From Bacteroidales bacterium (GTDB lineage: Bacteria > Bacteroidota > Bacteroidia > Bacteroidales > WCHB1-69), in assembly GCA_017540505.1 (NCBI GenBank), contig JAFYAW010000037.1:17533-81532 (forward strand): a stretch of DNA of 64,000 nt. Direction: 5' to 3'. Positions 44,698 through 54,223 of the stretch are shown here, piece by piece. Position 1 is the stretch's first letter. Every line of letters begins with the position of its first letter. A program made the translations under genes and the position numbers. The notes under the pieces are model-generated. The model was not told the DNA's origin, did not search any database, and saw only the letters and a program-made list of their open reading frames with translations.

Positions 44698-45168
44698 ATG
44701 TACAACACTGAATTCATGAAAGAGGCCATCCGTCTGGCCAACGAGTGCTTTGAAACGGGCACGGGCGGACCGTTCGGAGCGGTGGTGGTGAAGGACGGCG
44801 AGATTGTGGGCCGTGGGCGCAACATGGTGACCGCACACAACGACCCCACCGCGCACGCGGAGGTGCAGGCCATCCGCGACGCGTGCCACAACCTGAACAC
44901 CTTCCAGCTCGACGGCTGCGAGCTCTACGCCAGCAGCGAGCCGTGCCCCATGTGCCTCGGAGCCATCTACTGGGCCCGACCCGACCGCATCTACTACGGA
45001 GCCCCCTGCGAATCGGCCGCCAAAGCCGGCTTCGACGACTCCTACATCTATGAACAACTCGGCAAGCCCATCTCGGAATACGACATCCCCGCCGAACAAC
45101 ACGACGCCGATCTGGCCGCCGCAACCTTCGAGCGGTGGAAGAATTTCGAGGGACGGGTGGAGTACTGA
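44698..45168 (+). CDS. Nucleoside/guanine deaminase of the CDA fold
   Basis: A 156-residue zinc deaminase. The motifs are HAEV (His 53, Glu 55) and PCPMC (Cys 83, Cys 86). The tail ISEYDIPAEQHDADLAAATFERWKNF resembles Bacillus GuaD guanine deaminase more than TadA, so conversion of guanine to xanthine is the best guess; a tRNA role is less likely. ATG 44698 is chosen because the upstream in-frame ATG falls within the promoter. The rsmI-like gene follows after 72 bases. Confidence 0.9.
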   Translation: MYNTEFMKEAIRLANECFETGTGGPFGAVVVKDGEIVGRGRNMVTAHNDPTAHAEVQAIRDACHNLNTFQLDGCELYASSEPCPMCLGAIYWARPDRIYYGAPCESAAKAGFDDSYIYEQLGKPISEYDIPAEQHDADLAAATFERWKNFEGRVEY

Positions 45169-45181
45169 AGCGAAAGTTAGC

Positions 45182-45230
45182 GATTTTCGCAATCCGAAAA
45201 CCGTAAATCGTAAAACGCAAATCGAAAATC
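45182..45230. repeat. AT-rich inverted repeat spacer
   Basis: GATTTTCG (45182-45189) and CGAAAATC (45223-45230) flank a stretch of short CGTAAA/ATCG units. The segment CGTAAAACGCAAATC (45209-45223) matches, in inverted orientation with one change, 62999-63013. Confidence 0.55.
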
Positions 45231-45240
45231 TTAAACCCCA

Positions 45241-45957
45241 ATGAACGGAAAACTATACCTCATTCCCACCCCTATTGCGGAAGGCTCTTTCGGGCACTTC
45301 TTCCCGGCTTTCAACGCGGAAATCATCAACCAGATTGACTATTACATTGTTGAGGAGCTGCGCACGGCGCGTCGGTTCCTGCGCTATGCAGGCATCCAAA
45401 AGAGGATTGACGAGCTGCAATTCTTCGAGCTCAACGAGCACACGCAGGGCGTGGAACTGAACGAATACCTGCAGCCTTGCTTAGAGGGTTACAACGTGGG
45501 TCTGATGTCGGAGGCGGGCGTGCCCTGCGTGGCCGACCCCGGCAACCTGGCCGTGGCCAAGGCGCACCAGTTGGGCATTGAGGTGGTGCCACTTATCGGG
45601 CCCAGCTCGCTCATCCTCGCCCTCATGGGCAGCGGACTCAACGGACAGAATTTCACCTTCCACGGTTATCTGCCAGTGGAACAATACGATAGGGAGAAAA
45701 AACTAAAGTACCTCGAATCGATTGTGATCAAGACCGGGCAGACACAGATATTCATTGAGACGCCCTACCGCAACCGTCGCATGGCGGCCTCCATCTGCAG
45801 CGTGTGCCAGCCTGCCACGCGCCTCTGCATCGCCGCCGGCCTCACCTCCGAAAACGCCCTGTTGAAAACACAGTCCGTGTCCAAATGGAACAAATACTTC
45901 GAGGACGAGCACAACCTGCTGGACAAGCGGCCGTGTATTTTTCTGATCGGACGGTAG
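45241..45957 (+). CDS. RsmI-like SAM-dependent rRNA methyltransferase
   Basis: A 238-residue tetrapyrrole-methylase-fold protein. It has LYLIPTPIAEG at the N terminus, LMSEAGVPCVADPGN (the RsmI-type SAM loop) and the PLIGPSSLILALMGSGLNGQNFTFHGYLP stretch typical of 16S rRNA C1402 ribose methyltransferases. It is shorter than E. coli RsmI (about 286), lacking the C-terminal extension, which is common in Bacteroidota paralogues. So RsmI itself or a paralogue is possible. Confidence 0.88.
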   Translation: MNGKLYLIPTPIAEGSFGHFFPAFNAEIINQIDYYIVEELRTARRFLRYAGIQKRIDELQFFELNEHTQGVELNEYLQPCLEGYNVGLMSEAGVPCVADPGNLAVAKAHQLGIEVVPLIGPSSLILALMGSGLNGQNFTFHGYLPVEQYDREKKLKYLESIVIKTGQTQIFIETPYRNRRMAASICSVCQPATRLCIAAGLTSENALLKTQSVSKWNKYFEDEHNLLDKRPCIFLIGR

Positions 45958-45975
45958 GGATTTCATTTTTTTTTG

Positions 45976-45983
45976 TATTTTTG
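45976..45983 (+). promoter_or_regulatory. -7 box for tRNA-Leu
   Basis: TATTTTTG, 33 bases before the tRNA 5' end. Confidence 0.75.
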
Positions 45984-46016
45984 CGGCCTCAAAAAAATGA
46001 AACGTTCATTGAACGC

Positions 46017-46100
46017 GCCGAAGTGGTGGAATGGTAGACACGAGGGACTTAAAATCCCTTGCCCATTGCGGGCGTGTGGGTTCAAGTCCCACCTTCGGTA
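46017..46100 (+). tRNA. tRNA-Leu (anticodon UAA)
   Basis: A class II tRNA with acceptor GCCGAAG/CTTCGGT, anticodon stem GAGGGA/TCCCTT around loop CTTAAAA (anticodon TAA), a long variable arm (GCCCATTGCGGGC) and T-loop TTCAAGT. Discriminator A is at 46100; the 3' CCA is not encoded (ACTA follows). Confidence 0.96.
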
Positions 46101-46218
46101 CTAAAAAATGGAGAAGTTCGGTTAAAAGAGCTCACCAATCCCCAAAACATTCCAAACAACAAGCATAATTTCCCCAAGACATTATTTTATTTGGGCTGAT
46201 TATGTATTTCATTTATCA

Positions 46219-49200
46219 TCACTTACTTCCCACCTGTATTCTGGTGCCGGCAGATTGCGCCCTGTACTCCGGAGCATACATGCACTCCACTATGGTGGCA
46301 CCAAGAGAAAAGTCGCCGGTCTGCGTGGCGAAGACATCATACTCCAGCACGACCGTACCCTGCGGAAAACGGCTGAAGAAGAAGTTGGTGGAGGCATCGC
46401 GGGGGCTCTCCACCCACCACACGCCATCCTGCCGCCCGCTGCGCTCGTGGATGTTGACCGGCTCGAAGGCCGACGCCCGCGGATCCTTAACCTGCACATA
46501 CTCCAAGTCGCGGTCGGAGGTGACAACCACCCGCACGGTGATGCGCTCGCCCAAATGGACGGGGTTGTCTCCGGTCACTAGCTCGGCAGTACGACCGTCG
46601 CCGGCCGCCGGCTGGTGATACAAGGTGCGCCGGACCGTAAGCCCGCTGCCGGCGGCCTCCACCTGATCCGGAACTTCCAAATACTGCCAATAGCAAGCCC
46701 CGAAAGCGGGATGCACACTGTCGGTGCGTACGCGGATGTCCGCCAGCGCAGGAGTCATTTCCTTCGGACGCCAAACACGCTGCAGATAACCCGTGCCTGC
46801 CTCGGCGCAATTATCCTCCGCAGGTTTCAACGTTTCACTGCCCACCGTAACTACCGTGGCGGATGGCCGCAACAGATCTGCCGGAGCATTGAGTAGTAAG
46901 GCATATACGGCCTCTGAAGTGGCTTTGGTGCTGGGCCAGCTGTTGCCTTTCTTCTGACATAACAGCCAATGCTTCATCGCGGTCTGCTCGTCCGCCCGCG
47001 GCGCAATCTCCGTAAAAGCCTCTATCAGCAAGGCCTGCCGCTCAATGGGTGCCTCATACCAACGATAGAAGCTCCCGCTGAACTCTTTGCGCCAATACAT
47101 GCCCTTCTCACGATCCATAACCGCCTGCTGGCGAATGTATTCCATAATCTCCTTCGCCTCCGCCTGACGGCCCGTGCGGTACAGAATCAACGCCACCTCC
47201 GCCTGACGGGTGAAGGATGTTTTCCTCAAATCTTTTGTCATTAACGCCATTAAATTCTTCACGAATGGCCTTGACAGCCAAGCCGCATCATACGGAGCAA
47301 AGGAGCGTGCGTACAGATAATGCACGTCCTCCTCGGAAAAGAAGAATTGCGCCTTGGAATCTTTCTCTTTTCGTTTAAGATAAGCCTGGTAACGATCCTC
47401 CTGTTCCACGTCGGATCTGTGAATGGCTTTTCCCAACATCTTGTCTGCCTGTGGAATTTCCACGCCCAAACGTCGGAGTTTATAGAAGCCCGACACAATA
47501 TGGTTGGTGATGTACCGGGAATAATAGCTTTTCCCGTACCAATCCCAACCGCCATTCACCAACTGGTTATGCAACAGTTTGTTGATATTCTTTTCCAACT
47601 GCCGTTGGAGATTCTCGTCGGCGAAGAGTTTGGCGGTCTCCTGCCGCTGATGCGATTCACTTTGCGCGTCATGAAGCCAGGGAGTCTCTTCCAGAAGTAT
47701 ACTCTGCAACGACACATTCTTGAGCAACGGGGAGGCTAACGCCTCGTTCACCGTGTCATTCAGCCAGCTGTCGAACACATCACGAAGAGTTGGAGTTTGC
47801 ACCATCATATGCTGCACGGTAGCGGCAGCGAATATTTTGGAGAATATCTGCTCGTTGCATTCGTACGGATAACGCATCAGGTAGGGCAATGCGCGGATGG
47901 CCAGCCACGCGGGATTGGTGGTCACCTCAAAGGTATAGCTCAGCGGCTGCATCGTAGGCGTGATGTGCGTGCGGTAGCGCTGGAACGTGAAGGCGGCATC
48001 CTGGTCCGCGGGCACCGTGAAGGAGCGAGCCTCCGTCACCAACATCTTGTTGGGCAGCACCGGCAGGATATTCTCCTCGCCGTCGCCGTAGTTGCCGGCA
48101 CGAGCCACCATCCGGTAGGAGACTGCCGGCACGCCCTCCGGCACGCGAATCCGGAATTGGACCACCCCGGATGTGCCGGCGGCCACATGGAATGTTACGG
48201 TTCCTTTCGCCGAAACATCCCCAGCATCAAATATCATTTCAACCGGATGGTTATCCTCTGCATTGAAAAACTCCAGCGTCACATTCCCCTGTCGGTTTTC
48301 CTCACCATAGTTGGTAATCTTGGCACGTAAGGTGAGCGTGTCGCTCTCGCGGAGGAAGCGCGGCGCATTGGTCTGCAGCATCAGCGTGCGGCGGCTCTGC
48401 AACAGCGCACGCATACGGCTTGTGCGCATGTCTTTACTATGGCCGAACGCACAGAACTCCCATCCGGTATATTGGTCCGGAAGGGTGAAGCGTATGTGCA
48501 CACGCCCGCTGTCATTGGGATGCAGCGACGGATAGAAAAAGGCCGTTTCCACGAAATGGCTGCGCACTTTCACCTCGGGCGCAAGCGACGGTTCCGGAAC
48601 AGCCGGTTCCTCCACCTCCGATTGCGGAAGAGCCACTCTCGGACTGTCGTCCCGCACCCTCACACCATCCACGATAACCCTTGTGCCTTCGCTGCGATTA
48701 CCCCGCACGGGAGCCATTGTCCCATCCACCGAGCTAACACCCGCCATATTCGCCAACACCCTTGCCACACTTGACTCGCTGGCGGTATTATCAGAATCAA
48801 ACATAGGTGGCTCATATTTAATAACGACCGACTGCGATTCAACCGAATGGAATGAGTTATATAAGTAATAGAAGTCCTGCATGGGCCGAATCACACTTTC
48901 GTAAAAAAGTTTGGACTTGGGAGCATGAGGGTTTTCGTAAGAATAATAATATGTATAAGCATTGGAAATATCACGACACTCTATCTGAGCGCCTTTGACA
49001 ATCAAATAATCCGGAATCCTGACACGTCTTGGATAAAAGTATGGGCCATAATCCGTTTTCCGCATTCCCAGTTCGTGCAGACTGCCGTCAATCATCCATG
49101 CCAACAATTCCGCCTGCCGCATAGTTTTCCCTTTTGCGTCAGTAAGTGTCATTTCCCAATGCTCGTTGCTGCCAGGTTCAGACACATTCCGGTAGTGTGT

Positions 49201-52200
49201 CAGCTCGGCATTCATCACCAGCTTATTATATCGTCGGAGCAGTTTCCGTTGTGTGCTGTTGTCCATCTCAACGAACGTATCGCGGACCACACTGTGCAGT
49301 TGTCCGTCCTGCACGATGCGTGCGCAGAGGCTAAGCTCACGGTTCCCGGAACTGTGCGTCCGCACCTTCACGGTTTTCTGCTCCCGACTGAGCGGGATGC
49401 GCCACGTTTTGAGCCGCCGCTTGCCCTGATACACATCGCATAACATCATAGCCTTCTCAAGGCTGCTTCCTACACTGATTTTCAGCGGTTGCCCTTTCTT
49501 TTGGGGAATAGAAACAAATTCAGCACGGATGGGCTGGAAAGCCTGGAAATCCGTTCGGGCCGAGTTGTTGATTGTAAAAAACAGCGTCTTTGAAACAGCA
49601 TTCCCTGCTTTATCCGTTGCATCCACCAGCATTTTATAGTTTCCCACATTCCAATTTTTTACAACAATTTTCAACAAAGAATCCGAAGATGATGTTGTCA
49701 CACCTCGGAAGCAGGTATCCAACGCGGGCCAGTAGGCGGCATCGTTCGCATGAAGATTGAAGGTGAGGTGCGGAAATTCCCGCGCATACTCCTCCTCGCT
49801 GTGCAAGGGTCGCCAGTAGGCCGGTGTTTTATCGAAGGCGGGAATACGATACTCTTTCGGGGCATCCAGCCGCACGACGGTGATGCGCAGCGGCACATTC
49901 TGGACAATGTCGCAATAGTTGACCGCCGTCACCCGCCAACGAGCCGTATCGTCCAAAGCCAAATCCACGTCCTTGTCGTCCGACAGATGGATGGTCAACA
50001 GGTCTTGGGAAATCATCACCATGCTATTGTCGCTATGCGTTTCGCCATTGAGATCCGTCACGGTGGCCTCCACAACCAAGTGATACGTGCTCCGAGCCAC
50101 GGGATAGCGGTACGCAAAACGTCCGTCCCGCTCCGTAACGACCTCAAAACGCTCTTGTTTTCCGATGAGATTTGTCCTCACATCCAACACCACCGCAGCA
50201 TTCCCGATGGGCACCCCGTTGAGCGCCGTGACCTTGCCACAGATGGTGAACGTGTCGCCGGCGGCCACCTGCTGCGAATCCGACTCCAGACGGACCTTGA
50301 AGGTGGGCAGTTTGTACTCGGCCACCTCTATGGTTTTTATTCCTCCTGCATAGGCATAGGAGAAGTACCGCCTTTGGTTTTTCTTTTTTTTGTTCGATAC
50401 TGGGAACACTTCCAATCTGTATTTACCTACTACTTTCGGCAATTGGAACTCACCGGAAACACTCCCATACTGCGAAGTGGTAAGACGTAACGTATCCGGT
50501 GTAGTGGATTTGTCTCCAAATAAGATGGCCATCACTGGCACATTTTTTAACGCCCTACCCTTTTTTGACAATATGTATTTAAAATAAACAGTCTGCCCTG
50601 GGCGGTATAAGGTCCGATCGGTGAACAATTGTGCCCGTGAAGAATATCCATGATGATGAAAAAATGAGAACATGTCAACTCGCTCCCAGTCAAGAGTGCT
50701 ATAGGACACCTTCTTATCGTAAACAGAACAAAGTTCCCGATAACCGAGACTTCTCGCGTAGCGTATTTCTCCAAACCGGTTGGAAAGACGTGGAAACAGG
50801 AACATACTCCCGCCACAGCCCCATTTTCCCGGCAGCGGTTCGCCAGTGCGACGGTCATTCACAGAGATGTATCCCCTCTTATTCATCACAGACCAAGTGG
50901 AAAGTTTGAGTCGGGTCACACGGAAATCGGCCTCCATCAGCACGCCCTCCTCATCCAATTCGGGCTTAGTATGAAAGAAGAAACGGTAATTTCCTACCGG
51001 CAGGGAATCCATCCACAGTTCCGTGGTGGCAAAGTGACCGGTGGCATCCAGATCGAAACGCTGGGTGCAAATCTTTTTATCCAGCCATTTATTCCATTCA
51101 AACCAGTTTGAAAAAGATGCGATCTCCCTTTTTACAACTTTTTTTTCGTAACTCCTATAGGGAATAATATCGTCAGAAACAGGGTAAACGCTGACATACA
51201 GCGTTTCCAAATTGCTGTATTGTATTGGAATGCGCAGCTTGTGGCCGAGTGGAAGATCGATATGTGCATCCCCGAGTGCCAGACGTGGACGGGTGAGCAC
51301 ATCCAGATAGTAAGCGGCATTCCTCTCATAATGAGCTAGCAAGGGATTACCGCTTTCATCCGTTCCGCACTGCCTGAGCACCTTGTCGAAGTATTCGATA
51401 GCGCGAGTCCTGTAGTCCGTCTCCTGCTCCATAAGCTGGTACGCTACAGCGAGTTGCAATCCGCGCTCGTAGTCGAAGGCAACGTCCGCCCCGTATTTCT
51501 GTTCCAGCGAGTCGAGTTTCCGCCAGCTCGCGGAGGAGTCCACGTTCTCCTGCACGTGCGGAAAAATGAAGTGCAGGCGTTGTATTTCATAATCAACAAG
51601 GATGTTGCGTTCCGTGTGGGCAGCCATAGCCTCATCCACCAAAGCGCCGGCAAACTCAGGATCATCCTCGCCAAACAACGAAATACAACTCTGGTATAGA
51701 ACGTCGTTGAGGGTTGGGCGCAGCGGACGGGTTTCCGGAATGGTGACCAGCAAAAAATCCCAGCGGCTCGTGTTCAAGGGGATGCCTTTGGGCAGACCGG
51801 CAAAGCAGGAGGCATATTGTTTTTTCGCCTCTTCATTAAAATTCTCCTTCGACCACTCCTCCATATTCCAGAAACTGGCCGGATGAATAGTTGTTGTCTG
51901 GGTTTCATACGGGTATGCCGTGGCCAGAAGCAATCCGGTAAGATAGTGATAGAGGGAGTGGTAGATGGCGCTGTCGGGATCCCCCCAGCGGGCGGCGACA
52001 TTGTCGCGCCGCAGCGAGTCAAGCCATAGCGCGGCCTCCTGCACGGTCAGATCCTGCTGTCGGCGGCCGAGCATCAGCCGTTTGTGGTTCACGACGAAAA
52101 GCTGGTAGGCATTGCGTTCCGCCACCGCCTTCCATGCAATGGTATCGAGCATCTGCCGCTGCTCGCGCACATGACCTTGCCGGATGCCATCATACATCGT

Positions 52201-52314
52201 CCACAGATGCCCGAAGGAGCGGCTGTCAACTCGCGGCTGTGCAAGCGACACCATCGTCACGCAAAGGCACACGCATAGGAAAAGGAGTCGAATTGTTCGG
52301 GTATGGAAGGCCAT
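46219..52314 (-). CDS. Alpha-2-macroglobulin family protein with thioester and plug-like segment
   Basis: A 2031-residue secreted protein with a signal peptide (RLLFLCVCLCVTMVSLAQ) and no lipobox. ATG 52314 is preferred to the TTG/ATG frame extending to 52371, which crosses the -7 box. Macroglobulin MG domains are recognised from YRPGQTVYFKYILSKKGRALKNVPV onwards. The thioester motif is CNEQ (Cys 1486, in YPYECNEQIFSK), so covalent trapping of proteases or other targets is plausible. Residues ~1178-1215 (VARVLANMAGVSSVDG ... GTRVIVDGVRV) resemble a TonB-receptor plug. The typical partner penicillin-binding protein PbpC is not adjacent. Probably a periplasmic or surface defence protein. Confidence 0.92.
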   Translation of the reverse strand: MAFHTRTIRLLFLCVCLCVTMVSLAQPRVDSRSFGHLWTMYDGIRQGHVREQRQMLDTIAWKAVAERNAYQLFVVNHKRLMLGRRQQDLTVQEAALWLDSLRRDNVAARWGDPDSAIYHSLYHYLTGLLLATAYPYETQTTTIHPASFWNMEEWSKENFNEEAKKQYASCFAGLPKGIPLNTSRWDFLLVTIPETRPLRPTLNDVLYQSCISLFGEDDPEFAGALVDEAMAAHTERNILVDYEIQRLHFIFPHVQENVDSSASWRKLDSLEQKYGADVAFDYERGLQLAVAYQLMEQETDYRTRAIEYFDKVLRQCGTDESGNPLLAHYERNAAYYLDVLTRPRLALGDAHIDLPLGHKLRIPIQYSNLETLYVSVYPVSDDIIPYRSYEKKVVKREIASFSNWFEWNKWLDKKICTQRFDLDATGHFATTELWMDSLPVGNYRFFFHTKPELDEEGVLMEADFRVTRLKLSTWSVMNKRGYISVNDRRTGEPLPGKWGCGGSMFLFPRLSNRFGEIRYARSLGYRELCSVYDKKVSYSTLDWERVDMFSFFHHHGYSSRAQLFTDRTLYRPGQTVYFKYILSKKGRALKNVPVMAILFGDKSTTPDTLRLTTSQYGSVSGEFQLPKVVGKYRLEVFPVSNKKKKNQRRYFSYAYAGGIKTIEVAEYKLPTFKVRLESDSQQVAAGDTFTICGKVTALNGVPIGNAAVVLDVRTNLIGKQERFEVVTERDGRFAYRYPVARSTYHLVVEATVTDLNGETHSDNSMVMISQDLLTIHLSDDKDVDLALDDTARWRVTAVNYCDIVQNVPLRITVVRLDAPKEYRIPAFDKTPAYWRPLHSEEEYAREFPHLTFNLHANDAAYWPALDTCFRGVTTSSSDSLLKIVVKNWNVGNYKMLVDATDKAGNAVSKTLFFTINNSARTDFQAFQPIRAEFVSIPQKKGQPLKISVGSSLEKAMMLCDVYQGKRRLKTWRIPLSREQKTVKVRTHSSGNRELSLCARIVQDGQLHSVVRDTFVEMDNSTQRKLLRRYNKLVMNAELTHYRNVSEPGSNEHWEMTLTDAKGKTMRQAELLAWMIDGSLHELGMRKTDYGPYFYPRRVRIPDYLIVKGAQIECRDISNAYTYYYSYENPHAPKSKLFYESVIRPMQDFYYLYNSFHSVESQSVVIKYEPPMFDSDNTASESSVARVLANMAGVSSVDGTMAPVRGNRSEGTRVIVDGVRVRDDSPRVALPQSEVEEPAVPEPSLAPEVKVRSHFVETAFFYPSLHPNDSGRVHIRFTLPDQYTGWEFCAFGHSKDMRTSRMRALLQSRRTLMLQTNAPRFLRESDTLTLRAKITNYGEENRQGNVTLEFFNAEDNHPVEMIFDAGDVSAKGTVTFHVAAGTSGVVQFRIRVPEGVPAVSYRMVARAGNYGDGEENILPVLPNKMLVTEARSFTVPADQDAAFTFQRYRTHITPTMQPLSYTFEVTTNPAWLAIRALPYLMRYPYECNEQIFSKIFAAATVQHMMVQTPTLRDVFDSWLNDTVNEALASPLLKNVSLQSILLEETPWLHDAQSESHQRQETAKLFADENLQRQLEKNINKLLHNQLVNGGWDWYGKSYYSRYITNHIVSGFYKLRRLGVEIPQADKMLGKAIHRSDVEQEDRYQAYLKRKEKDSKAQFFFSEEDVHYLYARSFAPYDAAWLSRPFVKNLMALMTKDLRKTSFTRQAEVALILYRTGRQAEAKEIMEYIRQQAVMDREKGMYWRKEFSGSFYRWYEAPIERQALLIEAFTEIAPRADEQTAMKHWLLCQKKGNSWPSTKATSEAVYALLLNAPADLLRPSATVVTVGSETLKPAEDNCAEAGTGYLQRVWRPKEMTPALADIRVRTDSVHPAFGACYWQYLEVPDQVEAAGSGLTVRRTLYHQPAAGDGRTAELVTGDNPVHLGERITVRVVVTSDRDLEYVQVKDPRASAFEPVNIHERSGRQDGVWWVESPRDASTNFFFSRFPQGTVVLEYDVFATQTGDFSLGATIVECMYAPEYRAQSAGTRIQVGSK

Positions 52315-52341
52315 ATTTTGTACAATAATATAATAAGGGTG

Positions 52342-52349
52342 CAAAAATA
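52342..52349 (-). promoter_or_regulatory. -7 box for macroglobulin gene
   Basis: TATTTTTG on the minus strand, 27 bases before the ATG at 52314. Confidence 0.72.
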
Positions 52350-52382
52350 CTAAAAATACGATTCTGGACATCCGGCCTATTT

Positions 52383-53330
52383 TTATTCGGGCATTCGGAG
52401 TTGTGTGATTTTCGTAACTTCCAACTCCATACGATTGAATGCAAACAGTTTCTTTCCTAGATCTTTAAGTGATGCTCCAAGGTGGTATACCGTATTGTCG
52501 ATAATAAGAAATCGATCGTGGAAGCGGTCGGATTCTGTGATAGAGATAGGCGGGTATTGCTGACTGTACCGATTGATATCCAAAGATTGCAAGGCTTTCG
52601 CATTGCTATGGCTGCCTCGTGTAATAATTTCAGCTGTAACATCCTTATTCCGTTTTGACAGTATCAGCAGGACTGATTCGTCGATATAATTGTCAATGAG
52701 GATGATACGTTTATGTGCCGAGCGGATCAGATTGGATGCAAAGGCGTAGGCGTCAAAGATTTGACCATTGTAGAATATGCCTTCCTTCGGGAAATTATTC
52801 GCAACTTCCATTTGTTGAAAAACTTCTTCCAAACGTCGTTCGTTTGTCGCTTGACGGGAAAACAATTCTAATTGATTGTGCTCAAGATCTTCAACTCTTT
52901 GAAACAAAGATATATGATTGGCAAAAAATCGTCTCATTGCCACAAAGGCCTCCATAATACGAATGCTAACCTGTATAGCTGTCTGTCCGTGCAAAACGGC
53001 TGAAAGCATAGCAACACCTTGTTCAGTGAAAACAAATGGTAAAGAACTTGAGTGTTTTAATGATTCGAACCGGTCACAAATTGTGACCAGTTTAACAGTT
53101 TCTTCCTCAGATAGTTGAAATCTAAAATGGTTGGGAAAGCGTTCGACATTCCGTTTTACGGCCTGATTCAGCACCTTGGTTTCCACACCATAGAGCACAG
53201 CCAAATCACGATCAAGCAAAACTTGTAGCCCACGAATCTCCATAATCATTGATTCGATTGGTAAGGCAGTCGTTGATATGCTTACTTTTGTGTCTCTCAA
53301 TCCCGACAATTGCAACTTATCCTGTTTCAT
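52383..53330 (-). CDS. ORF6N domain protein with C-terminal PLD-like half-site
   Basis: A 315-residue protein. The ORF6N DNA-binding domain covers residues ~25-115 (IMEIRGLQVLLDRDLAVLYGVETKVLNQAVKRN ... FVFTEQGVAMLSAVL), a family shared by phages and chromosomal Bacteroidota genes. A coiled-coil linker follows (LFQRVEDLEHNQLELFSRQATNERRLEEVFQQ). The C terminus (~190-300) has a PLD-like fold with IILIDNYIDESVL and RFHDRFLIIDNTVYHLGASLKDLG; the HxK motif is HDR here, so nuclease activity is uncertain. No phage gene is nearby. It has its own promoter. Role is unknown; nucleic-acid sensing or defence is a guess. Confidence 0.87.
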   Translation of the reverse strand: MKQDKLQLSGLRDTKVSISTTALPIESMIMEIRGLQVLLDRDLAVLYGVETKVLNQAVKRNVERFPNHFRFQLSEEETVKLVTICDRFESLKHSSSLPFVFTEQGVAMLSAVLHGQTAIQVSIRIMEAFVAMRRFFANHISLFQRVEDLEHNQLELFSRQATNERRLEEVFQQMEVANNFPKEGIFYNGQIFDAYAFASNLIRSAHKRIILIDNYIDESVLLILSKRNKDVTAEIITRGSHSNAKALQSLDINRYSQQYPPISITESDRFHDRFLIIDNTVYHLGASLKDLGKKLFAFNRMELEVTKITQLRMPE

Positions 53331-53373
53331 AACGGTTAATAATTCGTTAATTCATATTATAAATCCGAGAAAA

Positions 53374-53381
53374 CAAAAATA
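53374..53381 (-). promoter_or_regulatory. -7 box for ORF6N gene
   Basis: TATTTTTG on the minus strand, 43 bases before the ATG. Confidence 0.65.
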
Positions 53382-53465
53382 CAACAAAACGAAGCGGTTG
53401 TCAAGAGGGAAATGCTATTTTTTATAAATATTTTTGTGATAGCATATTACATATCAAAAAAAGTG

Positions 53466-53473
53466 TATATTTG
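53466..53473 (+). promoter_or_regulatory. -7 box for rplC-rplD-rplW-rplB-rpsS
   Basis: TATATTTG, about 120 bases before rplC. A promoter directly ahead of rplC shows the block is transcribed without rpsJ. Confidence 0.72.
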
Positions 53474-53487
53474 CAGGCTCATTAAAA

Positions 53488-53548
53488 TAAACCGCAAAGA
53501 GCTGATAACTTCGTCTGTGTCAGAATGTTATCACGAAAGAATGGTTTA
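53488..53548 (+). promoter_or_regulatory. Nested hairpin leader of the rplC block
   Basis: TAAACC (53488-53493) pairs with GGTTTA (53543-53548), and inside it TGATAAC (53503-53509) pairs with GTTATCA (53527-53533). The element sits between the promoter and rplC, where ribosomal-protein autoregulatory leaders occur (L4 in enterobacteria). Autoregulation is inferred. Confidence 0.5.
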
Positions 53549-53593
53549 CGAAAATGCGCTAAAAACATCAATTTATTAACAAACCAACTAAAA

Positions 53594-54223
53594 ATGTCAG
53601 GATTAATAGGAAAAAAAATTGGTATGACTAGCATCTACGATGCCTCCGGCAAGATCGTGCCGTGCACAGTGATAGAGGCTGGTCCTTGCGTGGTCACGCA
53701 AGTCAAGACCATCGAGAACGATGGTTACAGCGCCATCCAATTGGGCTACGACGAAAAGAAAGAGAAAAACACGACGAAACCTTTGAAGGGTCATTTCGCC
53801 AAGGCGGGCACCACGCCGAAAAAGATCTTACATGAGTTCACCCGTTTCGAGGAGGGTCACAAGAAGAGCTTCGGTGAGGTTCTGGACGTCACCGTCTTCG
53901 AGGAAGGCGAGTTCGTGGATGTCAGCGGCACTTCCAAAGGTAAGGGTTTCCAAGGCGTTGTGAAGCGTCACGGATTCGGTGGTGTGGGCGATGCCACGCA
54001 CGGCCAGCACAACCGTCTGAGAGCTCCCGGTTCCATGGGTGCCTCCTCCTACCCTTCCCGCGTGTTCAAGGGCATGCGTATGGCCGGCCACATGGGTAAT
54101 GCAAAGGTCAAGGTCATCAACCTTCAGATTCTGAAGATTGTCAAGGAAAAGAATTTATTAGTAGTTAAAGGTTCTGTACCCGGAGCCAACGGATCTTATT
54201 TAATTATTGAAAGATGGAGCTAA
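53594..54223 (+). CDS. rplC: 50S ribosomal protein L3
   Basis: A 209-residue protein starting [16 protein letters not shown]. The [22 protein letters not shown] and [24 protein letters not shown] regions are diagnostic. It is the first gene of the block here; rpsJ, normally directly upstream in the S10 operon, is missing and an unrelated divergent ORF6N gene lies there instead. The end overlaps rplD by 10 bases. Confidence 0.98.
   Translation: MSGLIGKKIGMTSIYDASGKIVPCTVIEAGPCVVTQVKTIENDGYSAIQLGYDEKKEKNTTKPLKGHFAKAGTTPKKILHEFTRFEEGHKKSFGEVLDVTVFEEGEFVDVSGTSKGKGFQGVVKRHGFGGVGDATHGQHNRLRAPGSMGASSYPSRVFKGMRMAGHMGNAKVKVINLQILKIVKEKNLLVVKGSVPGANGSYLIIERWS

Noticed and set aside
52383-53330. Prophage remnant
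   Set aside because: ORF6N proteins also occur as chromosomal genes, and there is no other phage gene, integrase or attachment site nearby.
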